Source: Geosiphon pyriformis
Lineage: Eukaryota > Glomeromycota > Glomeromycetes > Archaeosporales > Geosiphonaceae
Assembly: GCA_016748015.1 (NCBI GenBank)
Contig: JAAOMT010000328.1
Coordinates: 315,620 to 379,619 of the forward strand
Reading direction: 5' to 3'
DNA length: 64,000 bases
A program made the position numbers and the translations under genes. Below the pieces are notes generated by a model. It had not been told where the DNA came from. It did no database searches and was given only the letters and a program-made list of their open reading frames with translations. Shown here piece after piece: positions 1-11,299 of this stretch (positions within the stretch are counted from its first letter, which is position 1; every line of letters begins with the position of its first letter).

Positions 1-645
1 GTCTCAACAGACTTTGAGCAAAAATGAGATATTTTTATTCTATCAATGTTACTAGCATACAGAATGCTAAAACAAAATACTACAAAACACACACCATTTG
101 ATCTTACTTATGGAAGAAAAACAACATTACCAATTAATTTCACAGTAGAAACATATCCAGTACAACCAATCAATAAAGAAAACTTTCAAGAAACACTTCA
201 AAGAAAAGCCTACACTCTTCTTAGTACACTAGAAGAAAAAAGAAGAATAGCAGCAACTCATATTGAACATTCCCAAGCTCAACAAAAAGAAAGACATAAC
301 AACAAATTACCACCTATTACCAACAAATTTAAAGTTGGAAATAAAGTTCTCTTACACAGAACTAAGGCTGAAAAACAATGGAGTGAGAAATTTGAAAACA
401 AATGGGATGGACCATTTTATATTCACGAAATTCTAAGCAATGGATTATACAAGTTAAAACTTAATGACAAAATATTAGCAAAAGTTGCACATGGAAACAG
501 ATTGAAATACTATCATTCTAGAAACAATCCTGAACCATTAATTCCACAAATTGGTACACATTCCCCTTTAATTAATCCTGAAAATATTCTCCGAAATTTA
601 GAATCAATAATTATAATAGAACAACAACCAAACTTGAACACTTAA
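1..645 (+). pseudogene. Ty3/gypsy integrase, C-terminal part (left-truncated by window)
   Basis: This is the C-terminal part of an LTR-retrotransposon integrase; the catalytic core lies off the left edge. The frame reads through LLAYRMLKQNTTKHTPFDL (end of the core) into a basic linker and the GPY/F-like end (WDGPFYIHEILSNGLYKL). An in-frame TGA at 25-27 stands where the homologous copies at 52.7 kb and 21.3 kb have Trp (NKWDLYIPSVLFAYR), so the open frame from 46 is not a real start. The coding sequence is probably part of a dead element. It is followed at 834 by the third ORF also found after integrase in other elements here. Confidence 0.85.
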
Positions 646-833
646 ATTTTACAATAATTCTCTAATAAAAACACAAAGACAAAAATAGTAAATAAATTAC
701 AAAAACACCCAAACCCAAAAACAAATAAAAAACCCCATATCTCAAAAATAATTTTCTTTATTTTCTCTTTTCATAATTAGTCAATTTTATCATAATTATT
801 CTCCGAAATATTCAACAAATATCCCAAAAGTTA

Positions 834-1499
834 ATGTTAGTTTTGAAAACACTTCCTGATTTATCCATAACGATTAATAGAAGTCAAATTAATTACGTTC
901 AGAAAGAAACCACAGCCCCAATAGCAAATCATTTACAGAACTATCACTCCTATAGAAGAAAAACAAGAAGTCACTCTGAAAATAGGTTACCAAGACTTTT
1001 GAAGCAAGCACTAGAAGAAAATTTTTTAATTGCTCCTATTGACATTCCACCAAATACTACAATGCAACAAAAACTTCTACTACTTCTCAATGAACAGAAC
1101 AATGAACACACCCCTATCTATAAATACTTTTACATTGGAAAGACACTTTATGAACGAAAAATGGAACTTGAAACAACAAATCTCACTCCTGAAGCTATAC
1201 AAAAACAAATCCACAATGAATTCAAAACAGCAGCTGGACTAATAAACACTTGCTACAAACTTAGAGCAGCTTTTAGACTCTATAATTTGTTTAATACTTG
1301 TGAAAATGTTCTACAAAATCCAATACTGCAACCAATGAAAGTCCAATACATTGGCAAACTCACAGAACTGAAATTTCAACAATTTTCAGACCAGATTACT
1401 TCAATTATTTTGGATCACTATCTCAATATTACAGATAGTGCTTGGACTTTGACGAAGCTCAGTCTTGAGAAGGAGATTATGTTACCAGTAGAATTTTAG
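834..1499 (+). CDS. Type-1 post-integrase ORF3, function unknown
   Basis: This is an uninterrupted 221-codon frame 189 bp after the integrase stop. I do not recognise a domain. It looks alpha-helical, with no signal peptide or membrane segment and no cysteine cluster. The C-terminal half (KVQYIGKLTELKFQQFSDQ, then ILDHYLNITDSAWTL) is matched by decayed minus-strand copies at about 36.2-36.7 kb, 20.04-20.85 kb and 51.48-52.30 kb, always just downstream of integrase. The recurrence argues that it was a real third gene of this LTR family rather than a chance frame. An env gene is unlikely because no hydrophobic anchor is visible. This is the least damaged copy in the window. Confidence 0.6.
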   Translation: MLVLKTLPDLSITINRSQINYVQKETTAPIANHLQNYHSYRRKTRSHSENRLPRLLKQALEENFLIAPIDIPPNTTMQQKLLLLLNEQNNEHTPIYKYFYIGKTLYERKMELETTNLTPEAIQKQIHNEFKTAAGLINTCYKLRAAFRLYNLFNTCENVLQNPILQPMKVQYIGKLTELKFQQFSDQITSIILDHYLNITDSAWTLTKLSLEKEIMLPVEF

Positions 1500-2339
1500 C
1501 TATTAATTAGCATGAAATTACTCTTATAATTTCTATAATTAATTAGTATATTAATATTATTTCAAATTATCATTTATTATTTAATCAATTACCACATATC
1601 ACGATTCAATTAAAATAATCTAATTAGTATAACAAAAAGTAGGATGATTAAATTACACAATACTCTGAACTTTGTAACATTCTAAAATTCGCCGAAATTT
1701 ACAGAAATTTGCCGAAATTATGAATAGTTCATCCAAATTAATCAATAGTTCAGCAAAATAACTTGTAGTTCATCAAAATGTATCTTTAGTTTGCCAAAAT
1801 TTGAGCAAAGAGAAAAAGTGCAAGTTCATAGACTAGTACTACAACAAGTTGTATAAAAGAAGAGCTTTTTTCTTCAAGAAAATGTATTTTACTTTAGATT
1901 TATCACTTAGAACCATTCCTACACACACAAAAAGAAATAAATATCAAATAATTCGAAAAACCAAATTCTTTAATTATTGCACTTGGAAAATCCCCAAAAC
2001 CCAACTAACGTTTTGAAATTGATTAGCTACCAATTTCAGTAAACTGTTAGTGACTCCAGGTCTGGATAGAAAACATTTCCCTTGACAAAATTCTATTTCT
2101 TTTACATTTCTTTTATTTTTTTGTATTTTTTTATTACAATCATTAGGGTAGTCTACAGACAAAATTCCTGTAGAAGAGTTGACTTTCACAGCAAAGTAAC
2201 TACACATTTTAGTGAGCTTCTAGACAAGCAATTCCTGGAAAAGAGTTGATGTTTACTACAACATAACTACATAAAGTAACTGGCAAGGAATTGGCCATTC
2301 TATTTATAAGCCCAACAAGTTCAAATTATAAAAGATAAT
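1500..2339 (+). repeat. Non-coding 3' region, probable LTR of the element at 1-1499
   Basis: There is no coding potential. It contains short repeats of the form 'AATTYGCCGAAATT' and 'AGTTCATCAAAAT' (about 1687-1795). A decayed reverse-complement copy lies at about 35.4-36.2 kb, directly beside the same ORF3, so it belongs to the element. A single copy gives no LTR pair to fix the ends. The minus frame at 1974-2207 is a shadow of this sequence. Confidence 0.45.
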
Positions 2340-2938
2340 TTGAAGATAAATTCAGTTATTGGAGGTTCAACTACTTCTAAAAAAAAAATTGTGAATTTGC
2401 AACCAACAGATATTTACAATATTCAAAAAAAGAGACCAAAAACCTTCAGTAACATCAGACCAAAGAAAACAACTACCAGAAGAGAAAGAATTGGCAGCAA
2501 AATAGATAAGTATTTGCTGGAAAATATAACAGCAGCAATACTTGCACCTTCTATCACAATTGGAAAAACAATTAAAGAAATCTTGCCCATAGACAAAAAC
2601 TTGTCATATGAAAGACAACTAGAACTCTATGGTTGCCTTGGTGAAATTATAGAAGACATGAAGCTCATGAAGAAAACAACTTCTAAGATACAAGTGGAAA
2701 TTTTGGACATTGTATGATTAGATGTCCCAAGAGTTTTGACCATTGTAAAAAGAGCCAAAACTCTTATACAAAGATTTGGTCTCTTAGAAACAAAGCTTAT
2801 TTTACCTCAAATTTTATATACCTTATCCACAAAAGACTTTAACAAATTAGTTAGTTTTGAGTTAAATAAAACTTTTCTAATAGAGTATCTCCTAAATAGT
2901 TTGATTTTGCTGGAGCTCAATCTCTTTGGAAAGGATGA
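2340..2938 (+). pseudogene. Type-2 post-integrase ORF3 (family A), broken by one TGA
   Basis: The frame runs to the LTR at 2939, broken only by a TGA at 2715-2717, most simply a former Trp codon. It encodes a lysine-rich start (RPKKTTTRRERIGSKIDKYL) and then helical sequence such as LPQILYTLSTKDFNKLVSFE and LLNSLILLELNLF. The same protein precedes family-A LTRs at 44054-44597 and 45420-45912 and, in minus orientation, at about 9.7-10.1 kb. No known domain is recognised. Its pattern ('P-I/V-x-Y-x-x-x-L-x-x-x-x-F') resembles the type-1 ORF3, so the two may be diverged versions of one gene. Confidence 0.6.
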
Positions 2939-3567
2939 TGTTATGGTTGAAATTCATAGTTTTTATTAGTTATCACATGTATTAGCCACTAATGTCATAT
3001 AATTAGCCACCCTATTTTTAAATAGTAATCATTGACCACTTTCAATAGATATATAAGTAATGGGTTTCTTAGCTATAGAAAAATATCAATATAAGGAATC
3101 AAGACAATCAAAGAAATAAAATAACAAACTTCCATCTCAAACATTCTCTTATTGCTAATTTCCCTTTTCTTACTTTCAAGTATCTGAACATCTTTTGGAT
3201 AAAAGATTACTTGTTAGTACTTTCCTGAAATGTGTAATTGCAGTATTTGAAGATTATTTGAATAAACATGACTGAAAAGCACAAGTTGATACCTGATATC
3301 GAATTCTAAAAGCGCCGATGTGAGGCATAGAATTATACCAGTAGTTATCAATTGTTGACAGTACGGACTATCCCTCTATCTTCAGATTCCCTTGTTACCT
3401 TTTTGAAAAGAATAGCGACTGAGATATTTTATGAGACTGATCTTGCACATTGAATCCATACTTATTCAATTCACTTTTTAAAGTTGAATTCTCCTTTGAT
3501 TATTTCCATCACCCTACAATCCTGTTCTCCCTTGTTATCTGTTAGCTTATTACTCCAATCTGTAACA
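2939..3567 (+). repeat. Family-A LTR (629 bp)
   Basis: It begins TGTTATGGTTGAAATTC and ends CCAATCTGTAACA, the same ends as LTRs at 37657, 44598 and 45913. With the ORF3 upstream it is the 3' LTR of an element whose 5' part is missing. The flanking tetranucleotides (ATGA before, ATAT after) do not match, which fits a truncated element rather than a solo LTR. Confidence 0.8.
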
Positions 3568-3900
3568 ATATTTTGCTGATATACATTATAATAGATTATG
3601 AAATTTTAGGTCAAAATATAGAGTTAATATAATAAAAAGTAGTTTGATTGAAAATAAAAGTGTATTACTTAAAATATACAGTAATCTGTCTAGCTTTTTT
3701 GCTGTTAGTTTTGAATTATATAAAGTTTGTTTGTTTTTTTCAAGTTTAAATAATAAATTAAGAGTTAAAATAAGTATATAGTATAGTCTTAATTGGTTTG
3801 AATAACCAGTTATGTATAGTAAGCACATAAGCCATATTTAGTTTAAATTACTTAGTTTGTTTCTATATATTAAATAATGATTAGACTGCACTTATTAATA
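3568..3900 (-). repeat. Decayed unknown repeat, also at 11.3 and 12.1 kb
   Basis: On the minus strand this matches the sequence on both sides of the solo LTR at 11380-12068. Shared stretches include the terminal 'GCAGTCTAATCATTATTTAA'-like motif (3870-3892) and a Lys/Leu-rich relic reading frame at 3586-3828. The class is unknown; it could be a DNA transposon or the end of a LINE. Confidence 0.35.
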
Positions 3901-4540
3901 AATAAAAAATAATATATATATTATAATAAAGAATAAAATTAAGTTTAATAAAATTATAATTAAAAAATATTTATTTAAATATATTAAGAATAAACAAACT
4001 TTTATTAAATGTTTTTAACCTTGAAGATAAATAAATATTTATTAACTTAAATTTATATAATTGATTATAAATTATAAAAAACATAAGCCAAATTTTTTAA
4101 AAATATGAATATTGTAGATTTTTAGTAAAACTATACTTATTTATAACATAATAAAAAAAAGCAATTTTTGCTATTATTTAATATTACAACAATAAGTGTT
4201 TCTTGTAATTTCAAAAGAAAGTTTTTTTTAGCATTTTATGTATTATTAATTATGTGTTTTTTAAAAACTTGAATTTTCTGTTGTTATTTATTTAATATTA
4301 AATATTTTATTAATTTTGTTTTATTACTAACAACAACAATTAATTCCAATTTGGTTATAAACAATAATATCTTTTCTAGTTTGAACAATAAAATTTAACT
4401 GTATTGTTTAACAGTTATTTTTTATTAATTATAAAAACAGTGTTTTAAATTCAAATGATTTTTTATATAAATAAAAACAAATATATAATCATCCTATCTT
4501 TAAAAATACAGCCAACATCAAATTTCTGGGCTGAATCAAA
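3901..4540. other. AT-rich intergenic stretch
   Basis: No coding or repeat feature is seen. Composition is dominated by A/T runs until about 4480, where it becomes more mixed just before the gene starting at 4541. The promoter of that gene probably lies in the last 100-200 bp, but no clear element can be singled out. Confidence 0.5.
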
Positions 4541-6053
4541 ATGATTACACTTGCACAAGGAACAAACGGTCTTGAAACTTTTGGAAGCTTATTGCTTTCC
4601 AACTTCAAAATAAAGCAAGCTTCTACGACGAACAACTCTGTCTCATCTTTTCTTTCTACACATTCTGGGAATGCCTCCAATGTTCCCTTTTCTTTTACCG
4701 CGGTGCCTGCTATCAGGAAAAGGCTTTGTAATAAATATAATGGCTCAAATATTGTAACTCTTACAAAAGATCAAAATTCTCCCGAATATATAATTATTGA
4801 TGATGACATTGATGACAAACAGAATCAGCAGGAAAAATGCATTCTCAAATCATCAGGACAAACTATTTTCTCTTCTCTCCCCATCTCAGAAAAGGGACGG
4901 GAAGTAATTAACGTTGAGTGCTCTGATGAAAAAGAGGTAGAATCATATGAACCCTCAAGTAATAAAAGTTTGAAACCAGATTTACTACAGGTAATGCAAT
5001 TAGAAGCCGACAGCGTTCTGTTGTCTTCATCTGAGCAGTGCAGGAGCGGAGAAATAGGTAAAGAAATTATTGAAGTTCATAGCTCGGATGAGGAAGCTAC
5101 AAATGATCATCGGAAAAAAAGAAAGATAGCAAAATCCGGTTTTCCACAAGTAAGCTACATTTTAAGGATTTTGTATCATAATTGCTTCTCCCTTCACTGC
5201 TTCTAGCGAAAAGCTCTAACAAGCTATTTATTATTAAAGAATCAAAATATAATCGTAATTGATGAGGATCATTTGGAGAGAAATTCGATTTCCACTCGTG
5301 CTATTGCTGATTCCCCCTTAGAATATGTTGATAATAATACCCGATCAACCAATATTCTCCATCAATCTCGATCTAGCCTAATCATTCAACAACCTCAATT
5401 TTCCATTAATCATCTTCCAATCATTCACAACCCTTTGCTCAATGAACGAATCATATCCCCTGATAAATACTTTGAGGAATATCGCGAAACAATCTTCAAC
5501 ATGGCAATCGCGGATATTTTCTATCGGGCTTTCCCTCAATATCGTCCTTGGGATATGCATCAAATGTGTTATCAAGTAATGCCCTATAGTGTATTTGAAG
5601 ATTTGTGGCGTCAGAATCGCCATTTTGGATATTTTTGTTACTTTCTTGTAGCGTATTATTTGGAAGCTGGACTCAAAGAAGCCATTTATTTTGTTAAATG
5701 TCTGATTCAACCGTTGGCTCCTCAAATTCTGCATCATAAACCCAATGAGATTCGAGTCTTTGCGCGTCAGGGTCAACTAGATATAAAGGTTATAAATAAC
5801 TTAAAGATAACCAAATTCTAGTATAAATCAAAATTTGGACCATTAAGAATCGGGCTAAGATGAATATTCATAAGAAAAATTTGTTCAAAGGAGCTGTATT
5901 AAGGGTGAGTGTTCAAGTTTTAATACATCATTTCAAGGATAATTCTAATTTCAGCAAATCATACCAAGAGGTTTCAACGGTCATTTTTTGAATTTGGAAA
6001 ATGAAAGCTTCCCTTATTTATTCACAAATTTAATTTTAACATTTCATCTTTGA
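4541..6053 (+). CDS. Nuclear protein with four candidate SUMO-interacting motifs
   Basis: This is a host gene in a GC-richer island. The model is exons 4541-5149, 5207-5788, 5848-5904 and 5955-6053 (448 aa). Introns 1 (GTAAGC...CTAG) and 3 (GTGAGT...CAG) look good; intron 2 (GTTATA...AAG) is weaker, and without it translation stops at 5821. The N-terminal half carries four hydrophobic-then-acidic SIM-like motifs: residues 84-92 IIIDDDIDD, 122-131 VINVECSDEK, 176-185 IIEVHSSDEE and 218-224 IIVIDED. A basic nuclear-signal-like run, RKKRKIAK, lies at 191-198. The C-terminal half (about 260-400) is aromatic-rich and helical and matches no family I recognise. No RING motif is visible. Tandem SIMs are known in proteins that bind poly-SUMO, such as SUMO-targeted ubiquitin ligases and DNA-repair scaffolds; the role here is inference. 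It is convergent with the carrier gene. Confidence 0.7.
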
Positions 6054-6382
6054 TGAACCTTATTATAAAGTTTTGCCATGCACTTCCACCAAGATATAGT
6101 GGTATCACACTTGTTTACCTTTCTGTGCTATATAATGAAAGGCAAATCACAAATATATCAAAATCCGAATGGCTTATCAAACCTATTTCAAATTTCAAAA
6201 CTATATTCTACCGATTAACTCGCAAGTTAAAATAATAAATACATAAATTTTCAAATAAATACCCCTGAAGTTAACAAGGTTACGTTGTACTAGCAGTAAG
6301 AAAAGAGATAGGTTTGTACACTATCATAGGATATATCCTATTGACTTCCTGAATATTGGTTCTTGCACACAAAAATCATCTC
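6054..6382. other. Short intergenic region between two convergent genes
   Basis: It contains a 61-codon frame to 6235 in another phase from the upstream gene. I found no splice junction that would join it without a stop, so it is left unassigned. Both genes must end their transcripts here. No distinct terminator element was identified. Confidence 0.4.
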
Positions 6383-8034
6383 TCAACCACCCTTATTTGA
6401 GCTAGCGTCCAACCGCCTTACCAAAATTTCGTAGGTGAGAATTGTTAAAGCGCTCGCAGGAACAGTACGCATTAAATTGGTCGTCATCCCCTTATAAAAT
6501 GCCTTCCAACCTTCTTCATGTGCAATCACTCCAACAGCGTGGAATATACCATGATATTTGTGCGGTTTTGCCGCTTGATTCTGTAGTCGCGTACGAACAA
6601 CCTCGTGAGGATAGGTGGCCATTGATGCGATCATTTTGGATACTGATGAAGCGTATAGAATTGAAAGATTGGAGAGATGATCGCGATCTGGCTTTTCTTT
6701 TAAGTGAACGTTAAAGGGGATCGAATTAATAAACTGTTTCGGCTTTGTTATATTTATATATTTCATTTGAAACACATACTTAACCAAACCTTCATCTTTT
6801 CATACAACGGGAACTGCACGGCGACATGACTGACCCCCATTAATGAGGGTCCGAGGCCTTTGTAAAATCCGCGAATACCTTCTTGTCGGTAAATAGTCGA
6901 AAACGCATGCATCGTATTTTGATATCGATAAGTGGTGGTATCATTTTGGGTCTACCATCAAGAGAGTTGTGATTAAAAAATACTCGGCTTTAATTGAGGA
7001 GAAAAGTAACGAAAAGGAAATGGACAACAAAATACATGACTCAACATATTAATATTGAATAGAAAATACACGAGGAGGGTGACATCATATTAAGAGAATT
7101 CCTGATTTCTTTAAAAAAAGAAAAACAAAATTCCCATAGAAACACAACAAATACCATGAAGCGAGTTTTGATCACCCAAAAAGGATTAGTGGCTATAGTA
7201 CTTGTGGCTCCAGCACCCATCGCCGCGAATATATGCACTACCCATTGATAATCGCTTCGGGCTCCTAGGCCGATGTCACAAATCCGGGTTTTTATGTATA
7301 TGTATGGTGTCAAGAAGAGACGAAGTAATTCTATCAGTCTTGCTTTCGAACCTTGAATGAATTTTCTTTTCTATTTATGATACACTTCCGCGGAAAACAA
7401 GCCGGTATTTATGATACAGTTCGTCAATATTCATATAAGACTGGGTACGCGACTTGAACTTTGTTGGAAGAGATGCTAATGATCATGGTTTTGACGTTAT
7501 ATTTCCCGTTGTTATCAAAATCTTCATATTCACATATTTATTCCAATATTGGCATTCATCCCTCGCTCAAACATGGAAATTATAGATCATCCTCATAATA
7601 ATTACCTGTTTTGGAAGCCAAAGTATCTTTAAAGTAGTCATATGCAGTAAAATAGATTGCCCAAGTGGGTAGATAACCGTACATTGTAGGACCGAGGCCA
7701 CGATACAGGCCGCGTATACCTTCTTCTCGCCATATTCGCCTCAAGGTTCCTGTTCCCAATAGGTGTAATGAGATCTCAAAGAGACCATCATAAAGAACCA
7801 AGCGAGAATTCTAGTCATACCTCCAGTCCCTTTATAAAGGGGAGCCCCAGTTTGGTGTCTTTCACAACCATAACCCACAGCATTAGCCTGATTTTGCAGC
7901 CGTGTTTTCACCACGTCTAGCGGACAGGTCACCACCGAACTTACACACCCGGCAACTGCACCCGCGATCGAGTGTTTAAACCTATCAGGTTCCCCATGTA
8001 GTAGATCCATGTGTTTTGTGGAGGAAGTAGTCAT
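6383..8034 (-). CDS. Mitochondrial carrier, probable NAD+ transporter type (five exons)
   Basis: This is a mitochondrial inner-membrane carrier of the SLC25 family. Exons on the minus strand are 8034-7821, 7749-7606, 7264-7155, 6951-6790 and 6691-6383, giving 312 aa, the usual length. All junctions are GT-AG with matching phases; introns are 71, 341, 203 and 98 bp. The three repeats carry PLDVVKTR, PFWVIKTR and PHEVVRTR, the Px[D/E]xx[K/R] signatures. The Trp in the second is typical of the nucleotide/NAD/folate branch. SSVSKMIASMATYPHEVVRTR and the C-terminal TTNLMRTVPASALTILTYE closely resemble yeast Yia6/Yea6 NAD+ carriers, so import of NAD+ into the matrix is the best call. A folate or pyrimidine-nucleotide carrier is the alternative. 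An upstream in-frame ATG at 8043 would add three residues. Confidence 0.9.
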
Positions 8035-8043
8035 GTTATGCAA

Positions 8044-8956
8044 TAAGTTTGACGGTTTTATACTTTGGAGAAGGGTTTCATCAAAGGTTTATCAATGACT
8101 AATTTGTGATGACGGACGTTTTTATCTTGCCAACGTCTGTCTTTGGTTTGGTTAACTCAGCTAAAGAAGGCATTAAAAATTCAATTACATAAGGGTCAAA
8201 AGAAAAACGGCACAAAGGACAGAACGAACTCTCACGCCTGTACTTTGGTATTGACATGAAGCCTATTTCGAAATTATCATCATTTTTGATGCTTATATTC
8301 TAATTTAACCAATCAAGCATGAGGAAAATCTCATCAATTTGTTCACTTTTTTGGTTAGAAATTTGAACCGATGAATGCTAATCAGTTGTTTAGTAACGCT
8401 TTCCTCAAAATGCTTATAACACCATTATCGCGTTTATGCCTTTTTTTGTTTTTTTGACAAAAAAACATTTTGCAATTGTGTAATAAAATTTCACAATTGT
8501 TGATTAGACAGGAATTTTTGCAAATATTAAAAAATAAAAAATAATTCTTATTATTGTTATTTGTTAATTTAATTAGTCATTTATTAACTTAATACAGATT
8601 TATGTTGTAAAATTAAATCAATTATCAAAAATTAAAAAATATAACCAAAAAAATAGAGTATTTTATTAATAAATAATCGTTTTAACAGCTTGTATTATTA
8701 TGTAATATATATGCTTTTTATATATAGCCAATTACTTAAACCTATGTAAAGACTATATTAAGTTAAGTACAAAAATTTTTTATATTTAAATCTTTATCTT
8801 GGTTAAATTAAAATTATTTTGATTTTATAAAATCTAAAAATGTTGGCAAAAAATGCTTACGGTACTTCTACTTTTTTTTAATATCAAAAAATATATCTTA
8901 TTTTAAATATTACAATTTTTTTTTCTGCTCAACATTGACAACCCAATAGATTGTAT
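8044..8956. other. Upstream region of the carrier gene grading into AT desert
   Basis: 8044-8400 has mixed composition and presumably holds the carrier promoter, though no specific site is recognised. From about 8440 the sequence becomes A/T runs without coding signal, up to the LTR at 8957. Confidence 0.5.
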
Positions 8957-9690
8957 TGTTAAGAGTTGGAGTAACAAGCTAACCAATAGCAAAGGAAAAG
9001 GCTATTGAGATCGATGGAAATAATCAAAGGAGAAATTCAATTAAAGAAGCGAGTTGAATTTGTAAGGATCCAATGTGCATGATCAGTCTCAAAATTACAA
9101 TCACTTAATCTTTTCTGGGAAATCTGAAAATAGAAGAATAGTTTGTAATTAATACTACTGCTATTATTCTATGTCTTACTTGGCAATTCTTAGAATTAAT
9201 AACAGATATCATTGTGCTTTTCAATCATTTTTTTATTCAATAAATTACAAGAGCAAGCAATTACTTTTTAGACTAATTCTAACAATACAAATTAAAAAAG
9301 AAAAAAGATAAAATATGTAAATGCCAACAAGTAATTTTTTATTTACAGATGTTCAAATACTTGAAAATAAGGAATTGAAAAAGAAAAATAAGTAAAAAAA
9401 AATTATTGAATGTATAGATATTATTTTATTACTTTGATCTTTGACATGTTTTTCTTTAGCTAAAAAACTTATTGTTTATATAACTATTTAAAATGATTAA
9501 TAATTAGGTTAATAATCAGATCAATAATCAGATTAATAATTAAATTATTAATTAAGTCAATGATTAAATTAACAATTATGTTAATAATCAGATTATTGAT
9601 TATTATTTAAAAAATTAAATAATTAATTATATAATATTATTGGCTAATATATGTAATAATTAATAAAAACTATAAGTTTTAATTATAATA
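8957..9690 (-). repeat. Family-A LTR, minus orientation, decayed
   Basis: Read on the minus strand it is the 3' LTR of the element relic at 9691-11240. The plus-strand ends are TGTTAAGAGTTGG and TTTTAATTATAATA, degenerate forms of TGTTATGAGTTGG and TTTCAACCATAACA in the copy at 11380-12068. It carries the variant with an 'AAATGCCAACAAG' stretch shared with the LTR at 45913-46602 and the fragment at 33.5 kb. Confidence 0.7.
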
Positions 9691-11240
9691 TTATTTTTTT
9701 CAAAGAAATTAAGCTTTAATAAAATTAAATTATTTATAGAATATTTTAATTAAAAAGTTTTATTTAACTTAAAACTAACTAATTATAAAAGTTTTTTATT
9801 AAAAAAGTATATAATATTTGGAATAAAATAAGTTTTGTATTTAAAAAACCAAATTTTTGTATAAAAGTTTTGGTTTTTTTAACAATAATTAAAATTTTTG
9901 GAATATTTAATTGTATATAATATTCAAAATTTTTACTTGTATTTTTAAAGTTGTTTTTTAAGAGCTTTATATTTTCTATAATTTTATTAAAACAATTATA
10001 AAGCTTTAATTGTTTTTTATAAAACAAAATTTTTATTTATAAGCAAAATTTTTTTAATTGTTTTTTTAAATATGTTAAAAAACAATAATATAATTAATAT
10101 TATATATTTAAGCATATATTTATTTATTTTATTACCAGTTTTTTTTTTAATAATAATTTTCTTTGGTTTAATAATAGTATATATTTTATATTAATTTTAT
10201 AAAATATAAAAACTATTGTTCAAAATTTTATTAATTATAAAGAATTTATTTTTATAGATATTATTTTATTCAAATAATATTTTATAATTAAATTACCAAT
10301 ACTTAAAAAAAGTGTTTTATATGTTTTTTTTTGAGTTTTTTTAAAACTAATTTATTTATTTTTTGAATTGTATATTATATACAAATTAATTATTAAAGAT
10401 TATTCTATATTAATTTTATAAAATATAAAAATTATTGTTTAAAATTTTGTTAATTATAAAAATTTTTTTTTATTGGCTAAAAAACTTATCTTTATATATA
10501 TTATTTTTATTTAAATAGTATTTTAAAATTAAGTTACTAATACTTAAAAAAAGTATTTTATATGTTTTTTTTTTGAATTTTTTTAAAACTGTTTTATTTT
10601 TTTAAAAACCATTACTTATGTCTTTATTAATAAATTAAAAATTATATTAAGTTTTTTTTGCAAAATATTTTTGTATTTTTGTATTCTGTTTTTTTAAAAA
10701 AATATTGTTTTAATATTAATTTTTATTAATAAAGTTGCTATTTTTTCGTAAAACAAATAAAAAAATTTATAACTTATTATATTATAATTTATAATTCTAT
10801 AAACAAACAAAGTTAAAAGCAATATTTTGTTTTATAAGTTTGTTTTTTTACTGGTTTTAACCAAAATTTTATATAATATTCTATTAAAATATTCTATTAA
10901 GCTATTTTTTTTAAAAATAAAAGATAAAAATTTATAATATACTTTTGATTTTTTACAAAAATTATTAACTAGTATATTAAAAAAAGCTCTTTTTTATTAA
11001 ATAAAACATTTAATATTTACATAAATAAAATTAGCAATAGAAACTGCTATTTAATTTAAAATAATTTTTACTTTTACTTATTTATAAGATAATTAATAAC
11101 TATTATAATATATTTGTTATTATTAAAAGTTATTATTAAAAATTTAATAATATTAATACCAATTTTATTAAATAGTTAACTAATAAAAATTGAATAAATA
11201 TATTTTTTTTATTAAGTTTTTTTTTTGACAAATGTTATAT
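9691..11240 (-). pseudogene. AT-saturated family-A relic: integrase and ORF3
   Basis: Read on the minus strand, 11240 down to about 10180 aligns by eye with the integrase of the family-A element (42980-43870), and about 10140-9700 aligns with its ORF3 (matching LYTFLIKNFYN near 9779-9840). Frames are destroyed, with C and G almost entirely replaced by T and A. The integrase 3' segment is present twice in tandem, at 10185-10380 and 10405-10610, roughly 215 bp apart. The relic is far older or more heavily mutated than the copy at 37.6 kb. Confidence 0.6.
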
Positions 11241-11299
11241 GTTTTAATGTACTAAACAATATTTTTTAAATTAAACCAGTAATTTTATTTTTTTTATAA

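Noticed and set aside
834-1499. ORF3 as an envelope gene
   Set aside because: No signal peptide, transmembrane anchor or cysteine pattern is visible in the intact copy.
1974-2207. Minus-strand small protein
   Set aside because: It lies in the non-coding repeat region, and the copy at 35.5 kb does not preserve the frame.
5378-5776. Minus-strand 132-codon frame
   Set aside because: It is the antisense shadow of exon 2 of the gene at 4541-6053.
6050-6235. Extra exon of the multi-SIM gene
   Set aside because: No GT-AG junction joins it in frame without a stop; kept as unassigned.
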